DNA of 64,000 nt, taken from contig CM039504.1 of NCBI GenBank assembly GCA_022432975.1, positions 2,391,459 through 2,455,458 of the forward strand. Reading direction: 5' to 3'. The DNA comes from Begonia masoniana. Its lineage: Eukaryota; Streptophyta; Magnoliopsida; Cucurbitales; Begoniaceae. The notes under the pieces are model-generated. The model had not been told where the DNA came from, made no database searches, and was given only the letters and a program-made list of their open reading frames with translations. Positions within the stretch are counted from its first letter, which is position 1; each line of letters begins with the position of its first letter. Positions 12,481 to 25,100 of the stretch are shown in pieces. Both the position numbers and the translations under genes were made by a program.

Positions 12481-15400
12481 ATGAGTTGGTTCCTCTGTTC
12501 AGGAAATTCAAAGAAAAACGGCAAAAAGAAGCAGAAAAAGAAGCCAAAAGATCAGATCTCATCTACTTCAGGTATCTCTATCAACAATTTCAATGAAATT
12601 TCGTTAAGTCACTGAGGTACTGGTACTGTTTGATTTTTCACTTTGACACCCTGTTCAAAACTTCCAGGATGATTTTTTCTCCAATTTTACAACTATCAGT
12701 TTTCGTACAGATTGATGGAAAATGTTCTAGGCGGAAATATTTACAGTGTTTTCTTTTCCGGTCTTGCTTTGAGGCTTTGCAATGTCCCGATGATCTGTTA
12801 TAAATCTACTCACGATATGAGAAATAAATCCCATTACTACTGGATTTAAATAAGCTAATGTGTTCTGTACAACTTTAAAATGTTTTAAAAATAATTCGAT
12901 CTTAATCTGAATTATAGTACCTGTGTTTCATTTTCGATAAAGTTTCATTGAATTGGTAATTGTTTAGCGGCTGCCCCTTAATGTTCTGTTTTCTTTTGAA
13001 ATTCGAATTGTAATTGTTGACAATTATCTTCAATAAACTTATGTTGATGATGCTCAGGCTTATAACATTCTAGCAATGATTATTTTTTTTAAAGCAAGTA
13101 TTTTGTCATATTTTTCTCCTCGTGATTTTTACAATTTTTGTGTTTAACAAGAATTCTGGATTTTTTCCCCTTTCTTTATTATTATTTGTTATTCTGGTAA
13201 ATCTTTACTCCAAATATTTGTCTATACCCACGCTGTTTATAACAGTTCTTCTTTCTTTTCTCTTTTTCTTCAATAAACTTGTGTTGATGATGCTCAGGCT
13301 TATAACATTCCAGCAATGACTATTTTTTTTTAAAGCAAGTATTTTGTCATATTTTCTCCTCGTGATTTTTACAATTTTTGTGTTTGAAAATAATTCTGGA
13401 TTTTTTCCCTTTATTGATTATTATTTGTTATTCTGGTAAAACTTTACTCCAAACATTTGTCTATACCCACGCTGTTTATAACACTTCTCCTTTCTTTTCT
13501 CTTTTTTAGATAAGTTTTCAGTGAATACTTCATTTAATGTGAAGGAGGGCCCAAAAGATGGAGGATCTGATCATATTTCAGCACAAACATTTACATTTCG
13601 TGAATTGGCTGCTGCAACAAAAAACTTCCGAGCAGATTGTCTTTTGGGTGAAGGAGGTTTTGGTCGAGTATATAAAGGACGGCTGGAAAGTATAAATCAG
13701 GTTAGTAAAGTTATAAGTAGAAACACTGTTGTTTAGCTTGTGAGAAAATCAGAAAATTTTAGTGTCGCCGTTGATAAAGCACCCAAAGAAGCTGTTTATC
13801 GGAAGCATTCATTTTTTGACATTAAGCAGGAAGTCTGCAATATATGTCTCTTCCGTAAAATATATTGCAATTTACTGCTTGTGCAGTGTTATCATAAGAT
13901 AATATACGTGAAGTCAAGAAATGCAGCGCATAGTAACTTCGCTAACATATCTAGAAACATTTATGGTTAGAGGTATTATTAGTCTAAAATGGTGTTAAGT
14001 TAGCAAAGACTTATACTAGTTGCCAAAAGAAACATTAGGGGACCTTTTTTATTAATGTTCTAATGTTCAGGGGTGTTGGATCAAATGCCATCTTTTCTTT
14101 GTTCTTTCTCTTTAGCAACATTAGTTTTACTGCCATTTGAAGAGTTCATCTTTCATTTTGCTTGCATTAGGCTGTTGCCATCAAACAACTTGATCGAAAT
14201 GGGCTGCAAGGGAACAGGGAATTCCTTGTTGAAGTGCTGATGTTGAGCCTGCTTCATCACCAAAATCTTGTAAACCTAATTGGTTATTGTGCTGATGGGG
14301 ATCAAAGACTTTTGGTGTATGAATACATGCCATTGGGATCTTTGGAAGACCATCTACATGGTTTGCTTCTGAAATAACTAAATTATTTTTTTTGATTGTT
14401 TACTACCATTTTTTTAAGATTATACCAATCTCCTGAGAGTCTTATTCTATTTGGATTTCTTTTGTTTGAGAACTTTAGAGCTATGCTACGTTTTTGTAAT
14501 TTTTCAAAAAAAGAAAAACAAGAAAGATCTCGATGATTCACTTTTGTTCAGAACAAATAAAATTAACGAACACACTTTGTTTCTAAATTTTCTGAATTTA
14601 AGAATATTTTTTATAAACATCTCTCAATTATACCAATATTTTATACAAAGACTATTGTTACAATACATAATTCATATGTTTCATGCTATGCAAGTATCCT
14701 GCTAGTATTATTCTATCCGCCTTTCATGTAGCATGTTTTGATTTAGATCATCTATTATCATTATATGGCAGATATTCCACCCGATAAAAAAAAACTAGAC
14801 TGGAATACACGAATGAGGATAGCAGCAGGTGCTGCAAAGGGCTTGGAGTATTTACATGACAAAGCCAATCCTCCTGTTATATATCGTGATTTGAAATGTT
14901 CAAACATTTTGCTTGGAGAAAGCTATCATCCAAAGCTATCTGATTTTGGCCTTGCGAAACTGGGTCCAGTAGGAGATAAAACTCATGTGTCCACCAGAGT
15001 GATGGGAACTTATGGATATTGTGCACCAGAATATGCAATGACTGGTCAGCTCACCTTAAAATCAGATGTTTATAGCTTTGGAGTTGTTCTTCTTGAAATA
15101 ATCACTGGCAGAAAAGCAATTGACAATTCAAGAGCTGCTGGGGAACACAATTTGGTCGCTTGGGTAAGCAAGTCGTGTCTTCCTTTCTATTTCTTTTTAT
15201 TTTTGAAGTTGATATCACCAAAGGGAGCCAACCCACCATTTTTTCATTAAATGTTTAAATGAACTTGCAAAATTCATTAATAACGTGCTTATGCATGAAT
15301 GTTACAACCTAGGATGTTTTGATAAGATAAATTATTAATTAGGCAGAGTAGTAATTTTTTCCGTGTATCTAACTCTAAGAGTTTCGTAAAGATAGTTTAT

Positions 15401-15946
15401 AATCTATTTTCCAAAGATTGAAGTGTTTCAATGATAACTATTTATGTTGAACTTAATTTTAGGATATTGAGTTCTCTCTCCTTTTTATTGATTCCTTTTC
15501 AAGTCTTGAATCTCATGTTGATGATACTGTCAAATCTATTCCCTATCATTGTCACAATTTTTACATTGATTCTCAACAATTGTTTGTGCTGGTATCATTC
15601 TGTCGCATGAAACTCTCTAGAAGTCTTTCCATCTATTTACAATAATCAAAACGATGAACGAGTTACTGCTCTTTATTTGCAGGCCCGGCCTTTGTTTAAA
15701 GATCGAAGGAAATTTTCACAGATGGCCGATCCATTACTTCAAGGACAATACCCAGTTAGGGGATTATATCAAGCTCTTGCAGTTGCTGCTATGTGTGTTC
15801 AAGAACAACCAAACATGCGACCTCTAATAGCTGACGTTGTCACGGCTCTATCTTATCTGGCTTCTCAGAAATACGATCCAGACACCCAGCCAGTCCAGAC
15901 TTCGCGAACTGTCTCGTCCACCCCACGTTCTAGACGAGAATTGTAA
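12481..15946 (+). CDS. receptor-like cytoplasmic kinase, RLCK-VIIa (PBL-like)
   Basis: Five exons (12481-12571, 13510-13700, 14171-14360, 14772-15163, 15683-15946) join into a 375-aa protein with GT-AG introns throughout. The N-terminus [13 protein letters not shown] is followed by a lysine-rich stretch. Cys6 is a candidate for palmitoylation; Gly2 is absent, so N-myristoylation is not expected. The kinase domain has the glycine loop GEGGFGRV (77-84), the ATP lysine in AVAIK (K99), the catalytic loop [10 protein letters not shown] (D197), DFG (D215) and the activation-segment APE (E244). The RD motif and all catalytic residues are present, so it should be active. The family (PBL5/6/7, PBL27, PBS1) acts at the plasma membrane, relaying signals from receptor kinases in immunity or development. 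The C-terminus ends [12 protein letters not shown]7/PBL5-type assignment is likely but not certain. Confidence 0.9.
13024..13505 (+). repeat. 240-bp tandem duplication in RLCK intron 1
   Basis: About 240 bases (from near 13024) are repeated from near 13264, with CAATAAACTT at 13031 and 13271 and closely matching sequence downstream, including the GCTGTTTATAACA block. The second copy ends in the functional acceptor TTTTTTAG before exon 2. The first copy ends in a pyrimidine tract without AG. The duplication thus doubled the polypyrimidine region of the 3' splice site. Confidence 0.9.
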
Positions 15947-16637
15947 AGTGGGTCTAAAGAGTAAAGCTGGAGACATCTGTTTATTGATATACTCTTCATT
16001 GATGTGTGGTTCATCTAACAGTTTAAGTGGCAGTCCAAATTATGTTTGGAACTTCACATTGGCTGCCAGATTACCGAGCGAACAAAGACAATGGAATAAT
16101 CGAGTGGATAGAACATTCCCGTCTAAGAAGACATGGAGGTAAGTCTAGTCCATCAATGTTATTGGCTACAGCTCAGATTGGAGATGCTTTTGATTAAGGT
16201 TTTGGGTCGGAGAATTTCCGGGTGGATGCTCCTTCTATGGTGTCTAGTAAGTTGACTTCGTGTAATTGCAGTGGCAAGTGAAGAAATTGGTTCCTACTCT
16301 ATCTTGTAATAGGAAGGTTTTTTTTTTTTTTTTCTAATCCTTTTTTTATGGTATTTATTTATTTGCCCATCTCTTTCTCTAATACCTCTGAACAAGATTC
16401 TTTTACCTGAAATTGAGGTTGTCTTTTGTATTTGTATAGAAAACTGGTGTATGTTTCGAAATATTTAACCTCCTTATTTAGCAACTATATTATTGTTTCT
16501 TTTTCTGAATGACCCTGGAAAATAGAGCAAGTGACAAATTATCATTTTATTTAATTAAACTAAATAAATAAATAAGTTTACTAAAACAGATCTAGCAAAG
16601 CAGATGCCCTAACTCGTAGACAGCAGAAGCTCTTGAG
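15947..16637. other. RLCK 3' UTR and ELP6 promoter
   Basis: The first 300-500 bases after the RLCK stop are the likely 3' UTR. A long T tract (about 16318-16334) and AT-rich DNA follow. The remainder, about 100-200 bases, is all that is left for an ELP6 promoter, so the two genes are tightly spaced in the same orientation. Confidence 0.4.
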
Positions 16638-18722
16638 ATGGACCTGCGACCTCTGAATTTGCTGGACGAAGCCTTAGGTCTCGACCCCCAATCTCACTCC
16701 TGGCCTCTCAGCGGCCGACTCGTCCTCGTTGAGGACTGTGTCGAAACCAGCGGAGCTTTTGTCCTCCATCATCTTCTCAAGCGCGCGCTGTCCCCTTTTT
16801 GCTCCTCCAGTGCCGTCATTTTTGTGGCCTTTTCGCAACCTTTCTCTCATTATGATCGCGTTCTCAGGAAGCTTGTAATACATTTTTTTTCTTCTTTTTA
16901 TGTTTTGTGTTCAATCTGAAGCAATTTTAGTGATTTGGTAGTTGAGTTTGGGGACTTGTAATTTCTCTTTATTTTATCGGTTTTCATTTCGTAACTAATC
17001 ATGTGTTATTGAGTGATTAACAACTTAATTTCTTGCATTCTGAAAACTAGTATAAACAATGTGAGTCTCTTCTATTCTTCCTGTTATGTTACTCGAGGTT
17101 TTCTTGAACCTTTTGAAATGTAATGCTTTTTAAATATTCTGAACTTTATATGCCTTACTGTAATCTTTCAGTCGATAGATTGATATAATGGCATGTTTCA
17201 TCCCCTCTCCTGGACAATTTAGGGTGTTGCAATTACTATTTGGATATAGACTTGTCGTAGTGGTTCTGGCTTTCTAAATCACTTATTTTCAAATTATAAT
17301 CTCTATTTTCTTTTTTGTCAGGGTTGCAACTTAGTTGCTCATAGAGAAGATGGTAGATTCTTTTTCTTTGACATGCTTTTGCTGGAATGTCCAGGTGAGA
17401 AAATCAGGTACATTGGTCCTGCTGAAGTTTTACTCACCCACTGGTTACCTTTTTCTCACAAATTTGAACTATTAATTGCTAAGCTGTTTCTAGAATGCCA
17501 AAATTGAATTCTATGGATGATGTAATTATGCTCTCTAGAACGTTTATTCATATTACTCATTTTATTTCTTTTGCTTCTTTGCGTGGGAAGTATGGAATTC
17601 TTCTCCAAATACATTAAGATGTTATACAATATGATATTTTGAGGGGACCGTCGTTTTCTTGTCGCGAATATTTTGAAGATCATTTTCTCTGTTTTCGTGA
17701 ACAGATGATAGCAATGAGAAAACCAGTAAAAGTGGACTTCTTGGTCTGTTTTCCAGTATTCATAAAGCTATGTGTGCCGCTATTCAAAACAACAAAAACT
17801 CGGTCACCATTGTGATTGATGATGCTTCCCTCGTGGAGGTTTCTGCCAAGGGCTCGGCGAATTCTGTCATAGACTTTCTTCACTACTGCCAAACGTTAAC
17901 ATCAGAATATGTAAACTAAAGCACATTTATTTGGCTTGTTCTTTCCTTTCTCCTACTATTTTGATTGAGTCATTTGCTCCCTCCCATCTTTTCAGGTATT
18001 TTTGTTGAGTCATTTGCTTCTATTTTCTCAGGGCTGTTCGTTAATTACTCTCATTCACGAGGATATCTACGTGAGTACCGACAAGCCCTCCCTGGTTTTG
18101 GAGATGGAGTACAATGCAGACATATCGATAAGGGCTGAACCTTTGACAACTGGTTTGGCAACAGATGTGCATGGACAGGTGTAATAATCTTGCTTGATGT
18201 GATTCATTTATGCTTCTTTAGAAACTATTTGAGGTCCAGTGGTTGGAGTTGCATCCCACTATTCTTATCTTTACTACAAAATGGCAACACTCTGTCCAGC
18301 AACTATTCAGAAAATCTGCATTTTCTCAGGCACATAGTCTAAGATGTACTAGCTTGGTGAGGTAGTGTAAGTAGTATAAAATCTTCGTTTGCAAATGAGT
18401 AATCTTGTGCATAAAATCAAAGTACCTACTCCACGTTTCATTAAACATTTAAAATAAGAGGGCTACATGGTAACTTGATAATTAATTGGGCTGTGGACAT
18501 CTAGAGGAATTAAACATGGTAAATTGTTAGAAAAAGATGTAGAAATACTCTTATCATGCCTTGTTCTAAAGTTGTCATTGTGTTCCTTTTGCTATGTAGT
18601 TAACAATATACGACAAGGAAATTGGTCGAGTGCAAGGAAGCTTGAGAGACAAGACGTCAAGGTTTCACTTCAAGATCAAGGAAAACAGTGTTGAATATTT
18701 TTATCCTGGAAGCAGAACTTAA
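16638..18722 (+). CDS. ELP6: Elongator complex protein 6
   Basis: Five exons (16638-16874, 17322-17394, 17705-17910, 18032-18178, 18600-18722) join into 261 codons, matching the usual plant ELP6 length. The protein starts [15 protein letters not shown] and ends EYFYPGSRT. It has the ELP6 pattern of a RecA-like fold without a canonical Walker [15 protein letters not shown] (strand and turn), [15 protein letters not shown] (Walker B-like strand), and [11 protein letters not shown]. In the family, ELP4-ELP5-ELP6 form a ring that binds tRNA and supports the ELP1-3 core in making wobble-uridine cm5/mcm5 modifications. All introns are GT-AG and there is no break. Confidence 0.88.
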
Positions 18723-18958
18723 GTAGACTGCAATCTACTAGTTTATTACATTTTGATGGAACTAACTATATAATTCAGCACTTTTTTTTGTATGGAAGTT
18801 CATTTAACTTGATCTTGATAATATATATTTTTGGGTAAGTAATTGACCCGATTGATATGCCTACGACTAATCAAAATTTAATTAGCATAGAAATTATTTG
18901 AACACAGTTCTTTTCTGTATAGCTTTAACAGAGTCATAGCTACCATTTGGAAATGCAG

Positions 18959-19341
18959 TCTGGCCAAAGTATTCTTACGAATCTTATCGACTCTTTGGAG
19001 TTTCTCACTGGTATGTTGGTGACCGATGCGTATACGTAAAGGTAAAAACTATTGCATGCTCATGCAACTTATTTCCACCACATCTTTTTCTTAGTTCGTT
19101 ACTTAATTTTATCTTCTGGACAGTGATTTAGGGTTATCAATTATGATACATTTTTTTCATTGTATTCTTTGGAAAAAATATGAACTTTACATAGATCTTG
19201 CAATGCAGAATTAACCCATAAGTTTTTTCCTTTTCTCTTCCATAGTTCACTGGAATTCCAAAGCTCAAATTCACCAGAAAGAAGAATAAAACACCATCGG
19301 CATCTAAAAGGGCAGACTCAATGATGCACTTACAGCTATGA
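18959..19341 (+). other. two orphan exon-like blocks downstream of ELP6
   Basis: Two stretches look like consecutive exons: 18959-19041 (after AAATGCAG, before GTAAAA) and 19246-19341 (after CCATAG, ending in TGA). In the phase used here they read WPKYSYESYRLFGVSHWYVG..., then FTGIPKLKFTRKKNK... to MMHLQL-stop. Composition is protein-like and the splice junctions are good, but no start codon or upstream exon is visible and I do not recognise the family. They could be alternative 3' exons of the ELP6 transcript, the tail of a degenerate gene, or chance. The stop lies 25 bases from the stop codon of the convergent L10 gene. Confidence 0.25.
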
Positions 19342-19365
19342 ATGAAAGGTGCCACCCCGCCATCC

Positions 19366-20070
19366 TCATTCGCCACCCCCTACATTTGCCTGCTCCTCCA
19401 ATTTCTGTACGTAAGCTTTCAAAACCATCACCAACTCCCTCGCCGGAGCTTGTATTGTTCCGACCACGTTCGACGCCGGCCCCTTCAACGAACCCAGCAA
19501 TTTAGCATAAATTTCAGCTCTTGACGGCATCGTCTCTAGCTCTTTGAAATCACTAGGCCCATAAAATTTTCCTTCGAAAACCGCTCCGGTAAAATCGTTG
19601 TCTTCGAACTTTTTCTCCTTCTGGAAGTCCCGATATGGCTTAATAGCGACTGGAATTTCCTCCGAGTGAACGAAAAGCCAAGCATTCATACCTTTCATGC
19701 AGGGCTTCAAGGCCTCCCATTGAGTTCCTTCGATTGCTTTGAAAACGAGGGTATTTTTGGCGACAATGAGCGCCGTCGTTTCCGGAAGAGATTGACGAAG
19801 CTCTTGAAATTGCTTCACGGTAAATCCTTTGTATTTGATTCCAGCCAAGAGATAACAGTTTTCGAGCTGCTTTTGAACTGTTTCTACTGTTTCTTCTTTC
19901 TTGGTGCGAGAAATGGCCGCCGTGAGCTTGAGAGGACGGTAATGACGGTGGTTGGGAGCGGGCTTAGCGAAATGGTTGAAAGTGAACGGGTTCTTAGATC
20001 GGGTCAGGGTTAGGAAGCGAGAAGATGGCGGGGTTTTGGAGGAAGGAACTGTGAGAAGAGTAGCTTCCAT
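19366..20070 (-). CDS. RPL10: plastid 50S ribosomal protein L10
   Basis: A single-exon 234-aa protein on the minus strand, start at 20070. Residues 1 to about 50 are rich in S, T, P and R and poor in acids, as expected of a chloroplast transit peptide. The mature part begins near AAISRTKKEETV and is of bacterial L10 type (ENCYLLAGIKYKGFTVKQFQ, LPETTALIVAKNTLV, GMNAWLFVHSEEIP). L10 anchors the L7/L12 stalk on the large ribosomal subunit and so helps recruit translation factors in the plastid. The gene is convergent with ELP6 and its downstream blocks, and divergent from the CCCH gene, with about 505 bases between the two start codons. Confidence 0.92.
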   Translation of the reverse strand: MEATLLTVPSSKTPPSSRFLTLTRSKNPFTFNHFAKPAPNHRHYRPLKLTAAISRTKKEETVETVQKQLENCYLLAGIKYKGFTVKQFQELRQSLPETTALIVAKNTLVFKAIEGTQWEALKPCMKGMNAWLFVHSEEIPVAIKPYRDFQKEKKFEDNDFTGAVFEGKFYGPSDFKELETMPSRAEIYAKLLGSLKGPASNVVGTIQAPARELVMVLKAYVQKLEEQANVGGGE

Positions 20071-20575
20071 GGTGGAAAAAAGAGGTGGAGGGGATAGGAA
20101 AGGCGAGGAAGAAGAGTGCGTGGATTTATCTTATCAATTTGTTCAGCTTTGAATTGATTGAGCAAATTTCATTAACACCCCTTAACTTTTCCAAACATAT
20201 CAACAACACACCTCCCTCTCTCTCTCTCCTTTGTTTTCTAATTCATAAATTAAATCTTCAATAAATATTGCCAAATTTGAAGAGTAAAAGGTAACATGTC
20301 GTACATAAGAAACGACAATTACGATGCTCGATCAACAGTCAATTGGCAAAAGCAGGAGAAAGCTCGAGCTGGGCATTTAGAGGAACAACGCACTTCTCAT
20401 CCCTCTTCAACTCCTCTCGCAGGGGAAAAAGGCGCTTAGCAATTCACTCTTCGATCCCTGTTCCGAAAGACATTTCTGATTCTGAACGAAATTCGGCGTC
20501 ATTTGTTTCAATTTTCTGTTCTTAAGTTGCATATTTTGCTTTTGATTTTGGTTTGTCTTCGGATGCAAAAGCTCT
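20071..20575. promoter_or_regulatory. shared divergent promoter region (RPL10 / CCCH gene)
   Basis: About 505 bases separate two divergent start codons, so both promoters must lie here or overlap the leaders. A CT microsatellite lies at about 20215-20229. I see no unambiguous TATA box for either gene. Confidence 0.4.
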
Positions 20576-21688
20576 ATGCCGCCTAAGTCACAATCATTAA
20601 CAGCCGATTTGGCGAAGAAGCAGAAGCTCGTTGAGGATAAGACCTTCGCATTGAATAACAAGAACAAGAGCAAAAATGTCCAGAAGTATGTTCAGAGTCT
20701 GAAGCGAACGGTACAACCCAAAGTTGATCCGAAAGTTGTTTCTAAGGTCTGTTTCATCCTCATCCCAATAAGTTTCTTTTCTCGTTGGATACTTTTTTTT
20801 TGGTACCCTTTTGAATGAAGATAATGATTATGCTCGTTCGGTTGACAGATAAAGGAGGAAGAAAAAGCAAAAGAGAAGGAGCTGAATGATTTGTTTAAAA
20901 TTGCTGTTACTCAACCAAAACTTCCGGTTGGTATGTGTACCTTCGAAATGTTATTAAGATTCTGGCTCATTGTTATTACTTTTTATTGTTACTCTTACAT
21001 AGAATTTGATATGTTTATTTTAACTTGGTAGGTGTCGATCTCAAGTCAATATCGTGTGAATTTGTCAAAGTGGGACAGTGTGCAAAGGGATTTAAGTGCA
21101 AGTTCTCGCATGATTTGAATGTCAAGAGGAAAGGTGCAAAGATTGATATCTATAGTGATAAGCGTAATGAAGGTGAGCGATTGTATATTTGGTTTTTTTT
21201 ATCTGCTTTTATCAAATATTACTTGTCGTTTGATATTTATTGTTCCTTATGTCTTTAAGAAACAATGCCGGATTGGGATCGAGAGACGGTGGAGAAAGTT
21301 GAGTCCAAAAAGACCGAGTATAGCCAGAATAAACAAACAGAGTTAGTATGTTTATCATTAATCCTTTGTCAATTTCTAATAATTGAACCAAGTTTTGTGG
21401 CATATTTGCTATTTACAGATTTAATTAGTTTTATTTAGTGTTTCTGAGTGTATGATTATGTATGTAAATGATATATGATGGATGCTCAAAAGAAACGTGA
21501 AAATAATGTTAATGATCCTTTTGCCTATCGGCAGAAATGGAGTTTATGGTACTTCGGTTAATTAGCCTATGAGTTGTTTAAAATGTTATATAAGAGTGGA
21601 ATTTAGAGCCAAATTCATGTATTTGTTTTTTCTTTGGGACTCCTGAAGCGATTAGGGAAATTAAAGTTTGAACTTTATGCTGACATTT

Positions 21689-22076
21689 TGTTACGAAACC
21701 ACCAGTTATCTTCACGTATGCTAGGAGGAAGAAAGAGAACAAAGCTTAATGATAAGCTTAATGATATGTGATGCTTTTTAATAGCTTTTAATTTTAAATA
21801 AATATGTTGCTGTAATCAGAGGGGTAAAGGGGGAAGTTTACATTGAAATTCTGTTAGGAGAAAACAATATAGTTGACAGGGGAGTGATCGAGAAGGGGGA
21901 GGAAAATTCTGAGGGAAAATGGGAGAGAGTAGGAGCTCTAAAAATCTTCTACGGTTTCATCTTGTTGATGGATAATTCTGGATGTTGAATGAGATTATTT
22001 TCTTTTGGCAGTATAGTTCTGTTGTTTTGTTCTTGGTATATTGTGGTTTTTTTTGGAGTGAACAGGGGCCATAACA
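21689..22076 (+). repeat. 5' LTR of the chromovirus
   Basis: Begins TGTTACGAAACC and ends GGGGCCATAACA, i.e. TG...CA. It pairs base for base, as far as I can read, with 26648-27035. A possible promoter is the AT-rich part around 21775-21800. Confidence 0.95.
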
Positions 22077-22077
22077 T

Positions 22078-22089
22078 TGGTATCAGAGC
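22078..22089 (+). other. primer-binding site (initiator tRNA-Met)
   Basis: TGGTATCAGAGC starts two bases after the left LTR. It is the standard plant primer-binding site complementary to the 3' end of initiator methionine tRNA. Confidence 0.93.
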
Positions 22090-22103
22090 AAACGACTGGG
22101 GCG

Positions 22104-25100
22104 ATGGCCGGAAAAAAACAATCTCAAGCACCAGGGAAGTCTATTGTTACAGATGAACCAATAGCGCAGGGAGACTTGTGGCTAGAAATCGGTAATATAA
22201 AGGAGAGCATTGCAAACTTAACTACGATCATAACCGATATGAAGACGTTGGCTGATACGGTGCATACGGCAGGACCTTGGCAATGGGATAAAGGTAAATG
22301 GAAGTCGACAGAGGAACAGGTGGGACAATCGAGTTGCCAAGGGCCAGATGAAAAAGGAGGAGAAGGATGGAAAGAAGAGCACCTGGGACGGAGGATGGAG
22401 ATGCCCGTGTTTTCTGGCGGCGACCCGGATGACTGGCTGTTTCGCGCCGAGAGATTCTTCAATTTTCAGTCCCTGTCTGAGTATGAGAAATTCCAGTGGG
22501 TGGCGGTTCACATGGAGGGCGAAGCACTGGCTTGGTTCCAGTGGGAAGAGAAACGCCGGCCATTCAGGGGATGGGCAGACTTCCGGGGACGTCTTCTGGC
22601 ACGATTCCGATCATCGTTGGATGGTACTCTTTCAGAAAGATTTCTGCAGATGAAACAGGTAGGGACGGTGCGCGAGTATCGTCAAGGATTCGAACGCGCT
22701 TCTTCCCATTTTTCAGACGTGCCCGACCACTTGCTGGAAGCGCAGTTCATGAATGGATTGAAGGATGACATTCGTGCTGAGCTGTTGGGAAGCCGGCCGG
22801 TGGGTTTGGATGAAATTATGCTGGCTGCGCAGCGAGCTGAGGACAAGCTCACACTGCTGACTAGAACGGGGCTTGGACCGGGTGTGAAGGGAAGTGGGCC
22901 GAACCGACTTGGCAATTCGGGCCCGGTCTCTGCGCACAAGACCACAGGCTGGTATTCTCCAGCGAGCCCGAGTCGTCCTTTTTCTTCCACGCCAGTAGCG
23001 CCTGTTGGACAGACAGCGAAGTCGGCCTCACCCATCGCCCAGATCAGTCGAACCGCGGGTCCTCTCCGGCGTCTGACGGAGGCCGAAATGGTGGCGAAGA
23101 GAGAAAAGGGCCTATGCTTTCGCTGCGATGAGCGCTTCTTTCCTGGACATCGCTGTAAAGCCAAGGAAATTCAGGTCCTCATTTGTTACGACGAGGATGC
23201 ATCGGACGAGAATCAGAAGGTAGAAGAGAACGACACACCCACGGAAGATGACAGTCCCGCAGACGTGGAAATGGCGCAATTGTCTCTCAATTCCATGGTT
23301 GGTTTATCTTCCCCAGATTCTTTCAAAATTCGTGGCACTGTGATGGGGCAAGTGGTGGTTGTGCTTATTGACAGTGGGGCAACCCACAACTTCATTTCCC
23401 ACCGGGTCATCAACAAATTGGCTATTCCAGTTGAGCAATCTAGCTCCTTTGCGGTGAAAACGGGGACGGGAACGCTAGTCAGGGGTACTGGCATATGTAA
23501 GGCTCTACAAATCAATTTTCCAGATTGTGTAGTTACTGAAAACTTTTTTCCCCTACGCTTGGGCAGTGCTGATCTGATTCTCGGGTTTAAATGGTTAAAA
23601 GCTCAAAATGAAATGTGTATCCAGTGGAGAACACTCACAATGCAGTTTTCGGTGAATGGCAGACATGTGGTTTTACAAGGGGATCCCAGCTTGGGTAAGT
23701 CTCTTATATCGCTTAAATCGTTGATGAAGCAATTTGAACAAGGGGATACAGGATTATTGTTGGAATTACAGGGCATTATGGCTGAAGATTTCTCCCTACT
23801 CCAACCAGAGGTCGCAACCTTATTAGACTCTTTTCCAGAACTGTTTGCTACGCCACAGGGACTACCACCCCAACGCGTTCTGGACCACCATATCGAGTTG
23901 GCTCAAGGCGCTCCTCCGGTGTCGATCAGACCGTATCGCTACCCGCACATTCAAAAGGATGAGATTGAAAAATTGGTGGGGGAAATGTTAGCGGCCGGAA
24001 TTATTCAAGAAAGTTGCAGCCCCTATTCTAGCCCAGTGATTCTTGTCAAGAAAAAAAATGGAAGTTGGCGTTTCTGTGTCGACTACAGAGCCCTAAATAA
24101 GGTCACCATTCCTAATAAATTTCCCATACCACGGGTTGACGAACTCCTTGACGAATTGGCAGGTGCCACTATTTTTTCTAAGCTCGATCTAAGGTCTGGT
24201 TATCATCAGATTCGCGTATGCCCGGAGGACGTGCCAAAAACAGCCTTTAGCACACATGAGGGCCACTATGAATTTCTCGTCATGCCATTCGGGCTATCCA
24301 ACGCTCCTTCCACTTTTCAGGCTCTAATGAATCAACTATTCAAACCCTATTTGCGGCGTTTTGTATTGGTTTTCTTTGATGACATCTTAATTTATAGTAT
24401 GGATTTACAGGCGCACCTACATCATCTGGAGGTTGTACTAACCGTATTACAGGACAATCAGTTATATGCCAACCCTTCCAAATGTTTCTTTGCTCAACCT
24501 CAATTGGAATACTTAGGGCACATTATTTCTTCTAAAGGTGTAGCAGTGGATACTGCCAAGATAGAGGCTATGCTTCAGTGGCCTGCACCACGACATTTGA
24601 AGGAGCTCAGGGGGTTTCTGGGGCTCACGGGCTATTATCGCAGGTTCGTGAAAGGGTATGGAAAATTAGCTGCTCCCCTGACAGCCCTATTAAAAAGAGA
24701 TGCCTTCTTATGGTCGAAGGAGGCCGAAACGGCTTTCCAACAACTTAAGATTGCTATGACGACGGTACCGGTGTTGGCGTTACCCGATTTTTCTAAGACA
24801 TTTGTGGTGGAGACCGACGCATCAGGTAACGGTATTGGGGCCGTTCTCATGCAAGGAGGTCGGGTGATTGCATTTTTCAGTCAACAATTATCTCCAAGAG
24901 CGCAATGTGAATCGGTGTATGAGAGGGAGTTGCGCGCCATCGTGTTGGCCATTACTAAGTGGCGACCATACTTGCTCGGTCACCGCTTCATAGTTCGGAC
25001 GGATCAACGAAGCCTTAAATATTTACTTGAACAACGCCTGGTCAATGTAGAACATCAGAAATGGTTAACAAAAATTATGGGTTATGATTTTGATATTCAG

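Noticed and set aside
12280..12600. Alternative frames across the CT tract before the kinase gene
   Set aside because: Simple-repeat translation; the kinase start MSWFLCSGN has family support.
22077..22103. Open frame upstream of the gag-pol ATG
   Set aside because: It is the primer-binding site read as codons and has no ATG, so the start was placed at 22104.
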